A stretch of 61,250 bases of DNA from Calothrix sp. CSU_2_0. GTDB taxonomy: Bacteria; Cyanobacteriota; Cyanobacteriia; Cyanobacteriales; Nostocaceae. The translations under genes and the position numbers were made by a program. Within the stretch, counting starts at the first letter, position 1; each line of letters opens with the position of its first letter. Shown in pieces: positions 27,204 to 33,832 of this stretch. Location of the stretch: assembly GCA_012034595.1 (NCBI GenBank), contig JAAUPE010000022.1, positions 1-61,250 of the forward strand, in the 5' to 3' direction. Under the pieces are notes generated by a model. The model saw nothing but the letters and a program-made list of their open reading frames with translations. It did not search any database and had not been told where the DNA came from.

Positions 27204-27670
27204 AATTTACCTCTTTTCGACTTATCAATTCTATCATTTGGGCGGGGAAACCTTGCCAATACAACAATTTGGGGTAATTTATTTTTCGGTATTTAGCTGA
27301 GTAGAATTATTTTTGCTGAATTACTCGATTATTTTATCGTGGGTTCGGCAGACAATAAAGAATTTCAATGACTACGCATTTAGCTTTTTTGCCACAGACT
27401 CAGGTGCGATCGCAGGAGATAGAAATGTTCTTAATGACCATCTTTTAAATTAAAAGTCAAAAGTAAAAAGGTAAAAGAAAGAAGAATATTTCTTTTTATC
27501 TTTATCTCAACGGATACAAGCCCCTGAATTGATTCATGGAGAAAGATAAAGATTCCTTGTTTCAAGCCCCTAGATTTATCTCTGGGGTTTTCTTTTTACC
27601 TTTATCTTTTTACTTTTTACTTGGCTGACAAAGCCAACTAACCACAAAAATATTTTTCCCAATTCCTAAC
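27204..27670. other. Spacer with inverted A/G-rich and T/C-rich tracts
   Basis: AAAAGTAAAAAGGTAAAAG at about 27461-27480 is the approximate complement of the CTTTTTACCTTTATC and TTTTTACTTTTTAC tracts at about 27592-27621. A CAAGCCCCTGAATT/CAAGCCCCTAGATT pair lies between them. The right tract resembles the right end of the MITE-like element (TTTTATCTTTTTACTTTTGCC). It may be a decayed relative. No gene is visible. Confidence 0.5.
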
Positions 27671-28018
27671 TTAAGCTTTTGATTTACTTGCCTCACTCGA
27701 TTGATGCTGTTGCTTTAAGTCAGACACAATTTGAGTTGGTTCCTCAGTTCCCAATAAATTCCTAATGTCGCTTAACGAACTCGGCTTTGCTGATTGCTCG
27801 GACGAGACTTCGCTGATGTACTCAATCAAATCTTCTACCTGGCAGTTCAGAGCTTTACAAAATTTTGCAATTCTTTCAATATGGTCGGTTCCGGTTCTAC
27901 CGCTTTCCCAGTTTTGGATTGTACTCTCCGTCACGCCAACAAGACGAGACAGTTCTAACTGAGTCAGCCCTGCCCTTTCACGCAAAGACGCTATCCGTGG
28001 TTTAGCTTTCCTTTTCAC
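27671..28018 (-). CDS. XRE-family transcriptional regulator
   Basis: The 115-residue protein has a Cro/C1-type HTH: IASLRERAGLTQLELSRLVG, VTESTIQNWESGRTGTDHI and IAKFCKALNCQVEDLIEY. The tail of about 45 residues is Ser/Gln-rich without a recognisable domain. It is divergent from the exported repeat-protein array beginning at 28.4 kb, so it is a plausible but unproven local regulator. The start is ATG MKRKAKPRI. Confidence 0.85.
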   Translation of the reverse strand: MKRKAKPRIASLRERAGLTQLELSRLVGVTESTIQNWESGRTGTDHIERIAKFCKALNCQVEDLIEYISEVSSEQSAKPSSLSDIRNLLGTEEPTQIVSDLKQQHQSSEASKSKA

Positions 28019-28454
28019 AGTTACAGCACGCTTAGTTTAACTTATAGTGGTCAATCCTAACATCAAAAAAAAAATACGCCCAATTTTTTTACCCAAGACT
28101 TGACACACCTAAAATCTTTGGTTAAAACTATTAGGTATAGAGCATCAGTAAGGAGCGTTTCCCAAAAGGTAGTCCTAAAAGATAGTTAGAGCCAGAGGTC
28201 AGAGAAAGTGCAAGCTATAGATAAGCAATAAGCAGACTATAGAAAAACGATGAAAAACCATAAGGTTTCAAAAAAATCTCTAACCTATCCGGAATGATTA
28301 AAGTGAAATATGTAGCTTAGATTATTCCAAACGAGAGAAAAACAAAACACTAAACCAAATACTTAAAAACAATTATACGTAGCTGGTAACGGTGACAACT
28401 CTCGAATCTCTGGCAATTAACTTCAACAACACATAATTTATGAGGTGTAAAAAA
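28019..28454. other. Spacer between the regulator and the exported-protein array
   Basis: No intact gene is seen. It contains a homopolymer A tract near 28067. The ACACACCTAAAA near 28103 resembles the stem sequence near 28783. Any promoter for the first copies, and the promoter of the XRE gene, should lie here. Confidence 0.45.
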
Positions 28455-28633
28455 CGTTGACTGCTGGTTGAATGATTGCTATGTTTGCGGCTTTTGCCAA
28501 CAACTAAATTCAAGGGAACATTTCTAACGCTGTTATCGTATCTAATAATATCAGTTTAACGAATGTCACTGAAAATAGGGCGATCGCAATAACTAGCCAA
28601 GGTCAAACTACTATTTGTGCTTTACCTTACTAA
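28430..28633 (+). pseudogene. Decayed copy of the exported repeat-protein family
   Basis: The leader CAACAACACATAATTTATGA with GGTGTAAAAA after it matches the leaders of the intact copies. The start codon is changed to ACG (near 28454), and the signal-peptide remnant FAAFAN is followed by a stop. Continuing in that frame, IQGNISNAVIVSNNISLTNV then TENRAIAITSQGQTTICALPY to a TAA at 28633 aligns with one repeat unit (IQGNVANT...NVTGI...TSQSQ...C). About one repeat is missing. It is a clear fossil paralogue at the head of the array. Confidence 0.8.
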
Positions 28634-28666
28634 TCATAAACGTAAGAATTAAAGATTAGATTTTAA

Positions 28667-28730
28667 GCGTTGCCATAAGAAAATAGCCAAATCCTTTCTT
28701 GTCAAAGTATTTTTTTGATACTTGCAACGC
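28667..28730 (+). promoter_or_regulatory. Leader hairpin upstream of copy A
   Basis: GCGTTGC (28667-28673) pairs with GCAACGC (28724-28730). The loop contains AATAGCCAAATCC, the motif shared by the other leader hairpins. A second palindrome, CACACCTAA with TTAGGTGTG, lies at about 28783-28832. Confidence 0.6.
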
Positions 28731-28878
28731 CAAACTAATAAAAGTAGAGCATTTTGCATCTATAGGCTTTTTGCGGTCTTCCACACCTAAGTTTTTCAGG
28801 TAATTTGATTATGTTGAATCTTTTAGGTGTGATTCTGGAACTGAAATCAACAACACACTCTTAAGAAGGTCTAAAAAA

Positions 28879-29235
28879 ATGTTGAAGAAATCTTTTGCTC
28901 TTGGTTTATTGGCTGCTTTTGCAATGGCTCCTGCCGCATTCGCTGGGGATCAAGTACAAGGTAACGTCACCAATACACATATTACATCTGGCAGCTTTGG
29001 CAATGGTAATGTCACAGGTATTACCAACAGCACCCAAGTGAACCAAAGCCAAATCAAATATAAATCAGGTCGTTACTGGTGTGGTGGTGCTTCCGGAAAT
29101 CAAATCCAAGGTAACGTTGCCAATACCGCGATCGCAACTGCAAATGTTGGTTTGGGTAATGTCACAGGAATTGTTAACTCTACCAATACCAGCCAATCTC
29201 AAGTCGCTGGTTCTAGCTGCTACTACGGTTACTAA
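28879..29235 (+). CDS. Exported two-repeat protein, array copy A
   Basis: The protein has 118 residues. The signal peptide ends at AAFA (MLKKSFALGLLAAFAMAPAAFA, read in parts), so the mature protein starts GDQVQGN. Two 36-residue repeats follow: GDQVQGNVTNT with NGNVTGITNST and NQSQ, then GNQIQGNVANT with LGNVTGIVNST and TSQSQ. A linker with one Cys (GRYWCGGAS) separates them, and the tail is SSCYYGY. Regular Q, N, G and V spacing suggests a beta-solenoid or amyloid-like fold; this is inference. It is not a match to the curlin repeat that I can assert. Exported by Sec. First intact member of six. Confidence 0.85.
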   Translation: MLKKSFALGLLAAFAMAPAAFAGDQVQGNVTNTHITSGSFGNGNVTGITNSTQVNQSQIKYKSGRYWCGGASGNQIQGNVANTAIATANVGLGNVTGIVNSTNTSQSQVAGSSCYYGY

Positions 29236-29246
29236 TTGAATTGTAA

Positions 29247-29268
29247 GGGTGAATAGCCATTCGCCCCT
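29247..29268 (+). terminator. Hairpin after copy A
   Basis: GGGTGAAT and ATTCGCCC form an 8-bp stem (one G:T) with loop AGCC, shortly after the copy A stop. It differs from the other leader hairpins of the array. A T-rich stretch follows at a distance. Confidence 0.5.
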
Positions 29269-29326
29269 ACGAAATTTTTCTTTACTTTCATCCAACAACA
29301 CACAACTAGGTTTAAGGTCTAAAAAC

Positions 29327-29662
29327 ATGTTGAATAAATCTTTGGCTCTCGGTGTATTAGCTGCTTTTGCAATGGCTCCTGCTGCATTCGCTGGGGATCA
29401 AGTTCAAGGAAACAGCACCACAAATGTAATCAATGCAGGTAACGTGGGCACAGGAAACGTTACAGGAATCACCAACAGCACCAATACCAGCCAGTTTCAA
29501 AACAAGTTCGCCAATCCTTGGTGTGCTGCTGGTGGCAACCAAATCCAAGGAAACGTCGCAAATACTGGAATCTCTGCTGGAAACGTTGGCTATGGTAACG
29601 TAACTGGAATTTCTAACGGTACAAACACCAGCCAAAGTCAATTTGCTAGCGGTTGCAAATAA
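29327..29662 (+). CDS. Exported two-repeat protein, array copy B
   Basis: 111 residues from the ATG at 29327, chosen because it aligns with the MLNKSLALG start of the other copies and follows the conserved AAGGTCTAAAAAC. The longer frame from 29249 lacks this. Repeat 1 is GDQVQGNSTTNVINAGNVG with GNVTGITNST; repeat 2 is GNQIQGNVANTGISAGNVG with GNVTGISNGT. The linker Cys is in NPWCAAG, and the tail is ASGCK. Same architecture as copy A. Confidence 0.85.
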   Translation: MLNKSLALGVLAAFAMAPAAFAGDQVQGNSTTNVINAGNVGTGNVTGITNSTNTSQFQNKFANPWCAAGGNQIQGNVANTGISAGNVGYGNVTGISNGTNTSQSQFASGCK

Positions 29663-29683
29663 GCTGAAGCAAACGCAGATATC

Positions 29684-29723
29684 GCTAATGTTTTGAAAAT
29701 AGCCAAACCCTCAGAACATTAGC
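29684..29723 (+). promoter_or_regulatory. Leader hairpin upstream of copy C
   Basis: GCTAATGTT (29684-29692) and AACATTAGC (29715-29723) are perfect 9-bp arms. The 22-base loop contains AAAATAGCCAAACCCTC. A T6 run follows two bases later, so it could act as a terminator or attenuator between copies B and C. Confidence 0.75.
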
Positions 29724-29773
29724 AACTTTTTTCTCAACTTTATCTAACACACAACAAATCAGGTCTACTCAAT

Positions 29774-30109
29774 ATGTTAAAAAAATCTTTGGCTCTTGGT
29801 GTATTAGCAGCCTTTGCTCTTGCTCCTGCTGCATTCGCTGGTGACCAAGTTCAAGGTAACGTTTCAAATACAAATATTACATCCGGTAACTTCGGTGTTG
29901 GTAACGTTAGCGGCATATCTAACCACACATACACTGACCAATATCAAGGTAAATATGTCAATCCTTACTGTGTAAGTGGCAACCAAATCCAAGGAAACGT
30001 TGCAAATACTGGAATCTCTGCTAGTAACATTGGTTATGGTAACGTTACGGGAATTGCTAACGGTACAACCACCAGCCAAGGTCAATATGCTAGTGGCTGC
30101 TCTTACTAA
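29774..30109 (+). CDS. Exported two-repeat protein, array copy C
   Basis: 111 residues. Signal peptide ends ALAPAAFA. Repeat 1 is GDQVQGNVSNTNITSGNFG with GNVSGISNHT and DQYQ; repeat 2 is GNQIQGNVANTGISASNIG with GNVTGIANGT and TSQGQ. The linker Cys is in NPYCVSG, and the tail is ASGCSY. Start ATG at 29774, after a slightly diverged leader box (AGGTCTACTCAAT). Confidence 0.85.
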   Translation: MLKKSLALGVLAAFALAPAAFAGDQVQGNVSNTNITSGNFGVGNVSGISNHTYTDQYQGKYVNPYCVSGNQIQGNVANTGISASNIGYGNVTGIANGTTTSQGQYASGCSY

Positions 30110-30155
30110 GTAAAGTATTTAATTTGTAAGAACCGTATCAGCGCAGATATAAGTT

Positions 30156-30206
30156 AATGAAGTCTTGTTAGTGCTGTAAAAATAAGCCAAATCCTCAAGC
30201 TTCATT
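30156..30206 (+). promoter_or_regulatory. Leader hairpin upstream of copy D
   Basis: AATGAAG (30156-30162) pairs with CTTCATT (30200-30206). The stem sequence differs completely from the hairpin upstream of copy C, yet the loop keeps ATAAGCCAAATCCTC. This is the best single case for stem covariation. Confidence 0.65.
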
Positions 30207-30267
30207 TAAATTTTTGAACATTTTTGCATATTATCCAACAACACACAAATAATTAAGGTCTAAAAAC

Positions 30268-30609
30268 ATGTTGAACAAATCTTTGGCTCTTGGTGTATTA
30301 GCTGCTTTTGCAATGGCTCCTGCTGCATTCGCTGGTGACCAAGTTCAAGGTAATCAAACTAACACAAATATTGGCGCTAGCAATGTCGGTGTTGGCAATG
30401 TTACTGGTATTACCAACAGCAATAGCACTGGTCAATTCCAAGGCAAACACGGTGGTCGTTTCTGTCGTCGTGCTGGTGGCAACCAAGTTCAAGGTAATGG
30501 TACCAACACTAATATCTCTGCTGGGAATGTTGGTTATGGTAACGTAACTGGAATTTCTAATTCCAATGGAACTAGTCAAGTTCAAAACGCTTCTTGCTTC
30601 CGCTACTAG
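30268..30609 (+). CDS. Exported two-repeat protein, array copy D
   Basis: 113 residues. After AAFA: GDQVQGNQTNTNIGASNVG with GNVTGITNSN and TGQFQ; linker HGGRFCRRAG; GNQVQGNGTNTNISAGNVG with GNVTGISNSN and TSQVQ; tail NASCFRY. It is nearly identical to copy E, including the downstream spacer. The basic linker (GRFCRR) is unlike copies A-C and F. Confidence 0.87.
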   Translation: MLNKSLALGVLAAFAMAPAAFAGDQVQGNQTNTNIGASNVGVGNVTGITNSNSTGQFQGKHGGRFCRRAGGNQVQGNGTNTNISAGNVGYGNVTGISNSNGTSQVQNASCFRY

Positions 30610-30639
30610 GAAGTTTTCCTTGGTGGACTAACTAGATGG

Positions 30640-30682
30640 TTGCTAATGTTCTGAAAATAGCCAAACCCTCAAGCATTAGCAA
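30640..30682 (+). promoter_or_regulatory. Leader hairpin upstream of copy E
   Basis: TTGCTAATG (30640-30648) and CATTAGCAA (30674-30682) are perfect arms. The loop contains AAAATAGCCAAACCCTC, followed by CAATTTTT. Confidence 0.75.
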
Positions 30683-30749
30683 ACCTCAATTTTTACTCGA
30701 ATTTCTGAATTTTATCTAACAACACACACAACTAATAAGGTCTAAAAAC

Positions 30750-31091
30750 ATGTTGAACAAATCTTTGGCTCTCGGTGTATTAGCTGCTTTTGCAATGGCT
30801 CCTGCTGCCTTTGCTGGTGACCAAGTTCAAGGGAATGTAACTAACACAAGTATTGGCGCTAGCAACGTCGGTGTTGGTAACGTCACAGGTATCAATAACA
30901 GCAATAGCACTGGTCAATTCCAAGGCAAACACAGTGGTCGTTTCTGTCGTCGTGCTGGTGGCAACCAAGTTCAAGGTAACGCTACCAACACTAATATCTC
31001 TGCTGGGAATGTTGGTTATGGTAACGTAACTGGAATTTCTAATTCCAATGGAACTAGCCAAGTTCAAAACGCTTCTTGCTTCCGCTACTAG
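30750..31091 (+). CDS. Exported two-repeat protein, array copy E
   Basis: 113 residues, nearly the same as copy D (differences such as NVTNTSIGAS and TGINNSNS in repeat 1, HSGRF in the linker). The start is 482 bases after the copy D start, and copy F starts another 482 bases later, so D-E-F arose by tandem duplication of a gene-plus-leader unit. Two Cys (RFCRR, ASCFRY) and the GDQVQGN mature start are retained. Confidence 0.87.
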   Translation: MLNKSLALGVLAAFAMAPAAFAGDQVQGNVTNTSIGASNVGVGNVTGINNSNSTGQFQGKHSGRFCRRAGGNQVQGNATNTNISAGNVGYGNVTGISNSNGTSQVQNASCFRY

Positions 31092-31121
31092 AAAGTTTTC
31101 CTTGGTGGACTAACTAGATGG

Positions 31122-31164
31122 TTGCTAATGTTCTGAAAATAGCCAAACCCTCAAGCATTAGCAA
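31122..31164 (+). promoter_or_regulatory. Leader hairpin upstream of copy F
   Basis: TTGCTAATG (31122-31130) and CATTAGCAA (31156-31164), with the same loop as the hairpin before copy E. This is part of the duplicated unit. Confidence 0.75.
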
Positions 31165-31231
31165 ACCTCAATTTTTACTCGAATTTCTGAATTTTATCCA
31201 ACAACACACACAACTAATAAGGTCTAAAAAC

Positions 31232-31582
31232 ATGTTGAACAAATCTTTGGCTCTCGCTGTATTTGCTGCTTTTGCGATCGCTCCTGCTGCATTCGCTGGT
31301 GACCAAGTTCAAGGTAATCAAACTAACACAAGTATTGGCGCTAGCAATGTCGGTGTTGGTAATGTCACGGGTATTACCAACAACACTGATGTTTTCCAAA
31401 ACCAATCCAAGTACGGTAGCCCTTTCTATGGTTCTGGTACTGGCAACCAAGTTCAAGGTAACGGAACTAACACAGGTATTGGTGCTGGTAACAATGGTTA
31501 TGGCAACGTTACAGGCATTACTAACGGTACAAGTGTGAACCAAAATCAAAGTTCTGGTTCAGTTCCTTATTTCCCTTTCTAA
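31232..31582 (+). CDS. Exported two-repeat protein, array copy F
   Basis: 116 residues from the ATG at 31232, aligned with the other copies. The longer frame from 31118 translates the leader. Repeat 1 is GDQVQGNQTNTSIGASNVG with GNVTGITNNT and FQNQ; repeat 2 is GNQVQGNGTNTGIGAGNNG with GNVTGITNGT and NQNQ. It is the only copy without cysteines: the linker is YGSPFYGSG and the tail SSGSVPYFPF. This may mean a different role or relaxed constraint. Confidence 0.85.
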   Translation: MLNKSLALAVFAAFAIAPAAFAGDQVQGNQTNTSIGASNVGVGNVTGITNNTDVFQNQSKYGSPFYGSGTGNQVQGNGTNTGIGAGNNGYGNVTGITNGTSVNQNQSSGSVPYFPF

Positions 31583-31708
31583 GATGAATTGATTAATTAG
31601 TTCCATCTCTTAATTGGGGCTAGATGTGAGGTTGGATGCCTTGGCTAATTCTCACAACCTCACAAATGCAAAAAAACAAAAAAAATCTGGTTAGCGAGAC
31701 TGTTGAGA

Positions 31709-31754
31709 TTGCTCAATGTTTTGGAATTAGCCAAACCCTCAAAAACACTAGCAA
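31709..31754 (+). promoter_or_regulatory. Leader hairpin upstream of gene G
   Basis: TTGCTCAATGTTTT pairs imperfectly with AAAACACTAGCAA. The loop keeps AATTAGCCAAACCCTC. The downstream start-proximal box CAACACACAACTAATTAGG is also conserved. The element thus precedes a gene whose coding sequence differs from copies A-F. Confidence 0.6.
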
Positions 31755-31802
31755 TTTATCAGCTTCGTAACCAGCAACACACAACTAATTAGGTCTAAAA
31801 AG

Positions 31803-32135
31803 ATGAAGAATAGAATCTACACCTTAGCTTTTTTAGCTGCTGCCTTGATTATAGCCCCTGGTGCTGCACATGCCCAACAAGGTCAAGTAACGAACCAAAA
31901 CATGAATCAAAACGTAGTTATCGGTGGTTCAGGTAACTCTGTTAACACAAGCGGAACTCAAATAAGTAACCAAAACCAAAAGAAAACTGGCAGATGTAAT
32001 TATGGCTCTCAATTCCAAAATTCTGCTCAGAATTTAGGTCAAAATGCAGTTGTTTTCGGTCATCACAACCGCGTTAATATCGATGCTATCCAGAGAAATG
32101 CCCAACAACAAGCTTCAGCAGGTAGTTGCTACTAA
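31803..32135 (+). CDS. Exported N/Q-rich two-repeat protein, gene G
   Basis: 110 residues. Signal peptide LAFLAAALIIAPGAAHA. The mature part has two N/Q-rich segments: GQVTNQNMNQNVVIGGSGNS with SNQNQ, and FQNSAQNLGQNAVVFGHHNR with QQQ. Each is followed by a Cys (TGRCNYG, AGSCY). The architecture (repeat-Cys-repeat-Cys) and leader match copies A-F although sequence identity is low. The GxGNxVN...Q spacing is reminiscent of curlin-type repeats, without a firm family match. Confidence 0.78.
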   Translation: MKNRIYTLAFLAAALIIAPGAAHAQQGQVTNQNMNQNVVIGGSGNSVNTSGTQISNQNQKKTGRCNYGSQFQNSAQNLGQNAVVFGHHNRVNIDAIQRNAQQQASAGSCY

Positions 32136-32415
32136 GTTTGTTTGGGTAGTGATTATTGGTAATTGGTGATTGGCTATTAGTTATTAGCAAAAAGATATGA
32201 CTATGAAACATTATCAATTATCAATTAATAAGTAATAAGAAAAAATTACCCACAAATACAGCAGAAGTCAGCGTACCCCTATGGGTAAGCAAGCTACAGG
32301 AGTACAAAAGTCAGAAGTAAAACCGCTTTATATATGGCTTTTGGATTGTTTGACTGTACCTCATATAATTGCAATCTGCTGTAATTCACTTTTTATTTAG
32401 TTGAGGATGAATGCC
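32136..32415. other. Spacer before gene H
   Basis: AT-rich, with ATTATTGGTAATTGGTGATT and TATTAGTTATTAGC-type repeats near 32152-32187 and a common cyanobacterial GTACCCCTATGGGTA palindrome near 32275. The conserved hairpin loop is not found here, so co-regulation with A-G seems to end at gene G. Confidence 0.5.
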
Positions 32416-32838
32416 ATGCCTGCTAAAACAAATCTCTCCGCGATTCGCAAAGCGATCCCTTCGGGAATCGTTTACTCATGTTGCGCTAAGTGCAAAGCAC
32501 AGACTTTGTCAACGCTTATTGCACTTTGTTCTATCTCTCTTGTGTTTACTGCTGGAATTGCCAATGCTGGAGATTTAGATATTGATACTGGTAATGTTCA
32601 AATGTCGCTGGGTCAAGATGGCGTTTTTATTCGGAATGCTCCAGTATTCCCTGTTGGTGTACCAGTATATCCTATCGGTAGAAATGAAAATTTCAAAAAC
32701 AATCAAAACAGTCCTCGTCGGATACGCAATTACCGCACAAACAGAGTTTTAAAATGTCGGAATGTTAGTCAACGTCGCCATTCTTTGAGAGGTGGTAGCC
32801 GAATTATTACATCTGCCACAACAACTGTTTGTAATTAA
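32416..32838 (+). CDS. Exported basic protein, gene H
   Basis: About 140 residues from the ATG at 32416, which has GAGG at a good distance; the TTG at 32401 is less likely. A long N-region precedes a hydrophobic segment (LSTLIALCSISLVFTAG) ending at GIANA. The mature part starts GDLDIDTGNVQMSLGQDG, then Pro/Val-rich FPVGVPVYPIGRN, then an Arg/Asn-rich basic half (NSPRRIRNYRTNRVLKCRNV) and a tail with Cys. I do not recognise it. It shares direction with the exported cluster but not its repeats. Confidence 0.65.
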   Translation: MPAKTNLSAIRKAIPSGIVYSCCAKCKAQTLSTLIALCSISLVFTAGIANAGDLDIDTGNVQMSLGQDGVFIRNAPVFPVGVPVYPIGRNENFKNNQNSPRRIRNYRTNRVLKCRNVSQRRHSLRGGSRIITSATTTVCN

Positions 32839-32905
32839 TTTATACAGTAGTCTACTTTAGTCTCTTTTCACATTTACCCCACACACTTACATTAACGAAC
32901 TAAAA

Positions 32906-33274
32906 ATGAAACTCAAATTACTTGCATTAAGTGCTTTCTCGATTAGCGCTATCTCAACCTTTATTCCTGGATTCACTTCTTCAGCTAAAGCAGTTTGTGT
33001 TCTTACAGATGTGAGTGTACAACTCGCAATCCACGGCAAAAACAGCGTTGCGAATCAAAAGAATAACGTCAATCAGCAAGCTAGTGATAACTGTTACGGC
33101 AATACCGCTACAAGCACAGGTGTACAAGTTCACACAGGTCACGGTTCTGTCAACCAAAACCGTAATTCCTCACAATATGTTTCTGGTGGCAATAACCCTA
33201 CTGGTGTTCCCATGCCAGCTATCAAAATACATGTCAATCCTCAAATTGATGTACCTGCTTTACCCAATTATTAA
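32906..33274 (+). CDS. Exported N/Q-rich protein, gene I
   Basis: 122 residues. Signal peptide MKLKLLALSAFSISAIST then SSAKA; mature start VCVLTDVSVQLAIHG. Two related segments follow: VQLAIHGKNSVANQKNNVNQ and VQVHTGHGSVNQNRNSSQ, with Cys residues in the mature start and in DNCYGN. The tail is Pro-rich (VPMPAIKIHVNPQIDVPALP). It is paralogous with the next gene (signal peptide, HG(K)GSxxNQNxN segments, GGNNPTGV). Confidence 0.75.
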   Translation: MKLKLLALSAFSISAISTFIPGFTSSAKAVCVLTDVSVQLAIHGKNSVANQKNNVNQQASDNCYGNTATSTGVQVHTGHGSVNQNRNSSQYVSGGNNPTGVPMPAIKIHVNPQIDVPALPNY

Positions 33275-33315
33275 TTATCAATTGGTTAGAAATAACTAAT
33301 TATTAGGAGAAAATA

Positions 33316-33681
33316 ATGAAAATAAAATTACTTGCTTTAAGTGCTTTGACAATGAGTGCAATGTCAGCATTCATTCCCACTCTAACCCCATCTGCTAGTG
33401 CAGTATGTATCAATAACCGAGTTGGTGTACAAGTTAGTGTTCACGGGAAGGGTAGCGCTGCCAACCAAAACCAGAATGCCACCCAAAGCGCAAGCAATGA
33501 TTGCTTCAACAACCAATCAACTGTTACAGGAACACAAGTTCATACAGGTGCGGGTTCGGTTAACCAAAACATGAACAGCAACCAAAGGTTATCTGGTGGT
33601 AATAATCCGACAGGTGTTCGTATCAAGCCAATTAACAATAATGTCGAAGTCAAGGTTAATGTACCTGCTTTCCCAAAATGA
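33316..33681 (+). CDS. Exported N/Q-rich protein, gene J (paralogue of I)
   Basis: 121 residues. Signal peptide MKIKLLALSALTMSAMSA then PSASA; mature start VCINNRVGVQVSVHG. The segments VQVSVHGKGSAANQNQN and TQVHTGAGSVNQNMNSNQ, the Cys in NDCFNN, GGNNPTGVRI, and a VKVNVPAFPK tail align with gene I. AGGAGA precedes the ATG, a strong SD. It lies 42 bases after gene I, so the pair is likely one operon. Confidence 0.75.
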   Translation: MKIKLLALSALTMSAMSAFIPTLTPSASAVCINNRVGVQVSVHGKGSAANQNQNATQSASNDCFNNQSTVTGTQVHTGAGSVNQNMNSNQRLSGGNNPTGVRIKPINNNVEVKVNVPAFPK

Positions 33682-33723
33682 TATTGCTGTGATATTCAAT
33701 CTAGCGATCGCAAAGATATATTG

Positions 33724-33741
33724 CCCCTGCGGGGGTTTTTC
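33724..33741 (+). terminator. Probable intrinsic terminator after gene J
   Basis: GCCCCTGCGGGGG followed by TTTTT: a short GC-rich stem with a T-run, 43 bases after the gene J stop. Confidence 0.65.
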
Positions 33742-33771
33742 CCATTTCTTTCGCTACATTTAAATTAGGAC

Positions 33772-33792
33772 AGACGACCCATCGGGTCGTCT
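33772..33792. repeat. Palindrome upstream of gene K
   Basis: AGACGACCC and GGGTCGTCT are perfect 9-bp arms around ATC. This is a typical dispersed cyanobacterial inverted repeat. Confidence 0.6.
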
Positions 33793-33832
33793 CTACATAT
33801 TACCCCTGTAATTAAATGAATGAAAAAATAAA

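Noticed and set aside
29684-31164. Regularly spaced hairpins considered as a CRISPR or integron array
   Set aside because: Spacing is set by gene length, genes between are all coding and paralogous, and no cas or integrase gene is present.
29065-31549. Minus-strand frames opposite array copies A-F
   Set aside because: They recur only because the plus-strand repeats are periodic; their translations are low-complexity shadows of the real genes.
28879-31582. Copies A-F as curli CsgA/CsgB
   Set aside because: The exact curlin repeat pattern is not met and no csgG, csgE or csgF gene is present; only a general resemblance remains.
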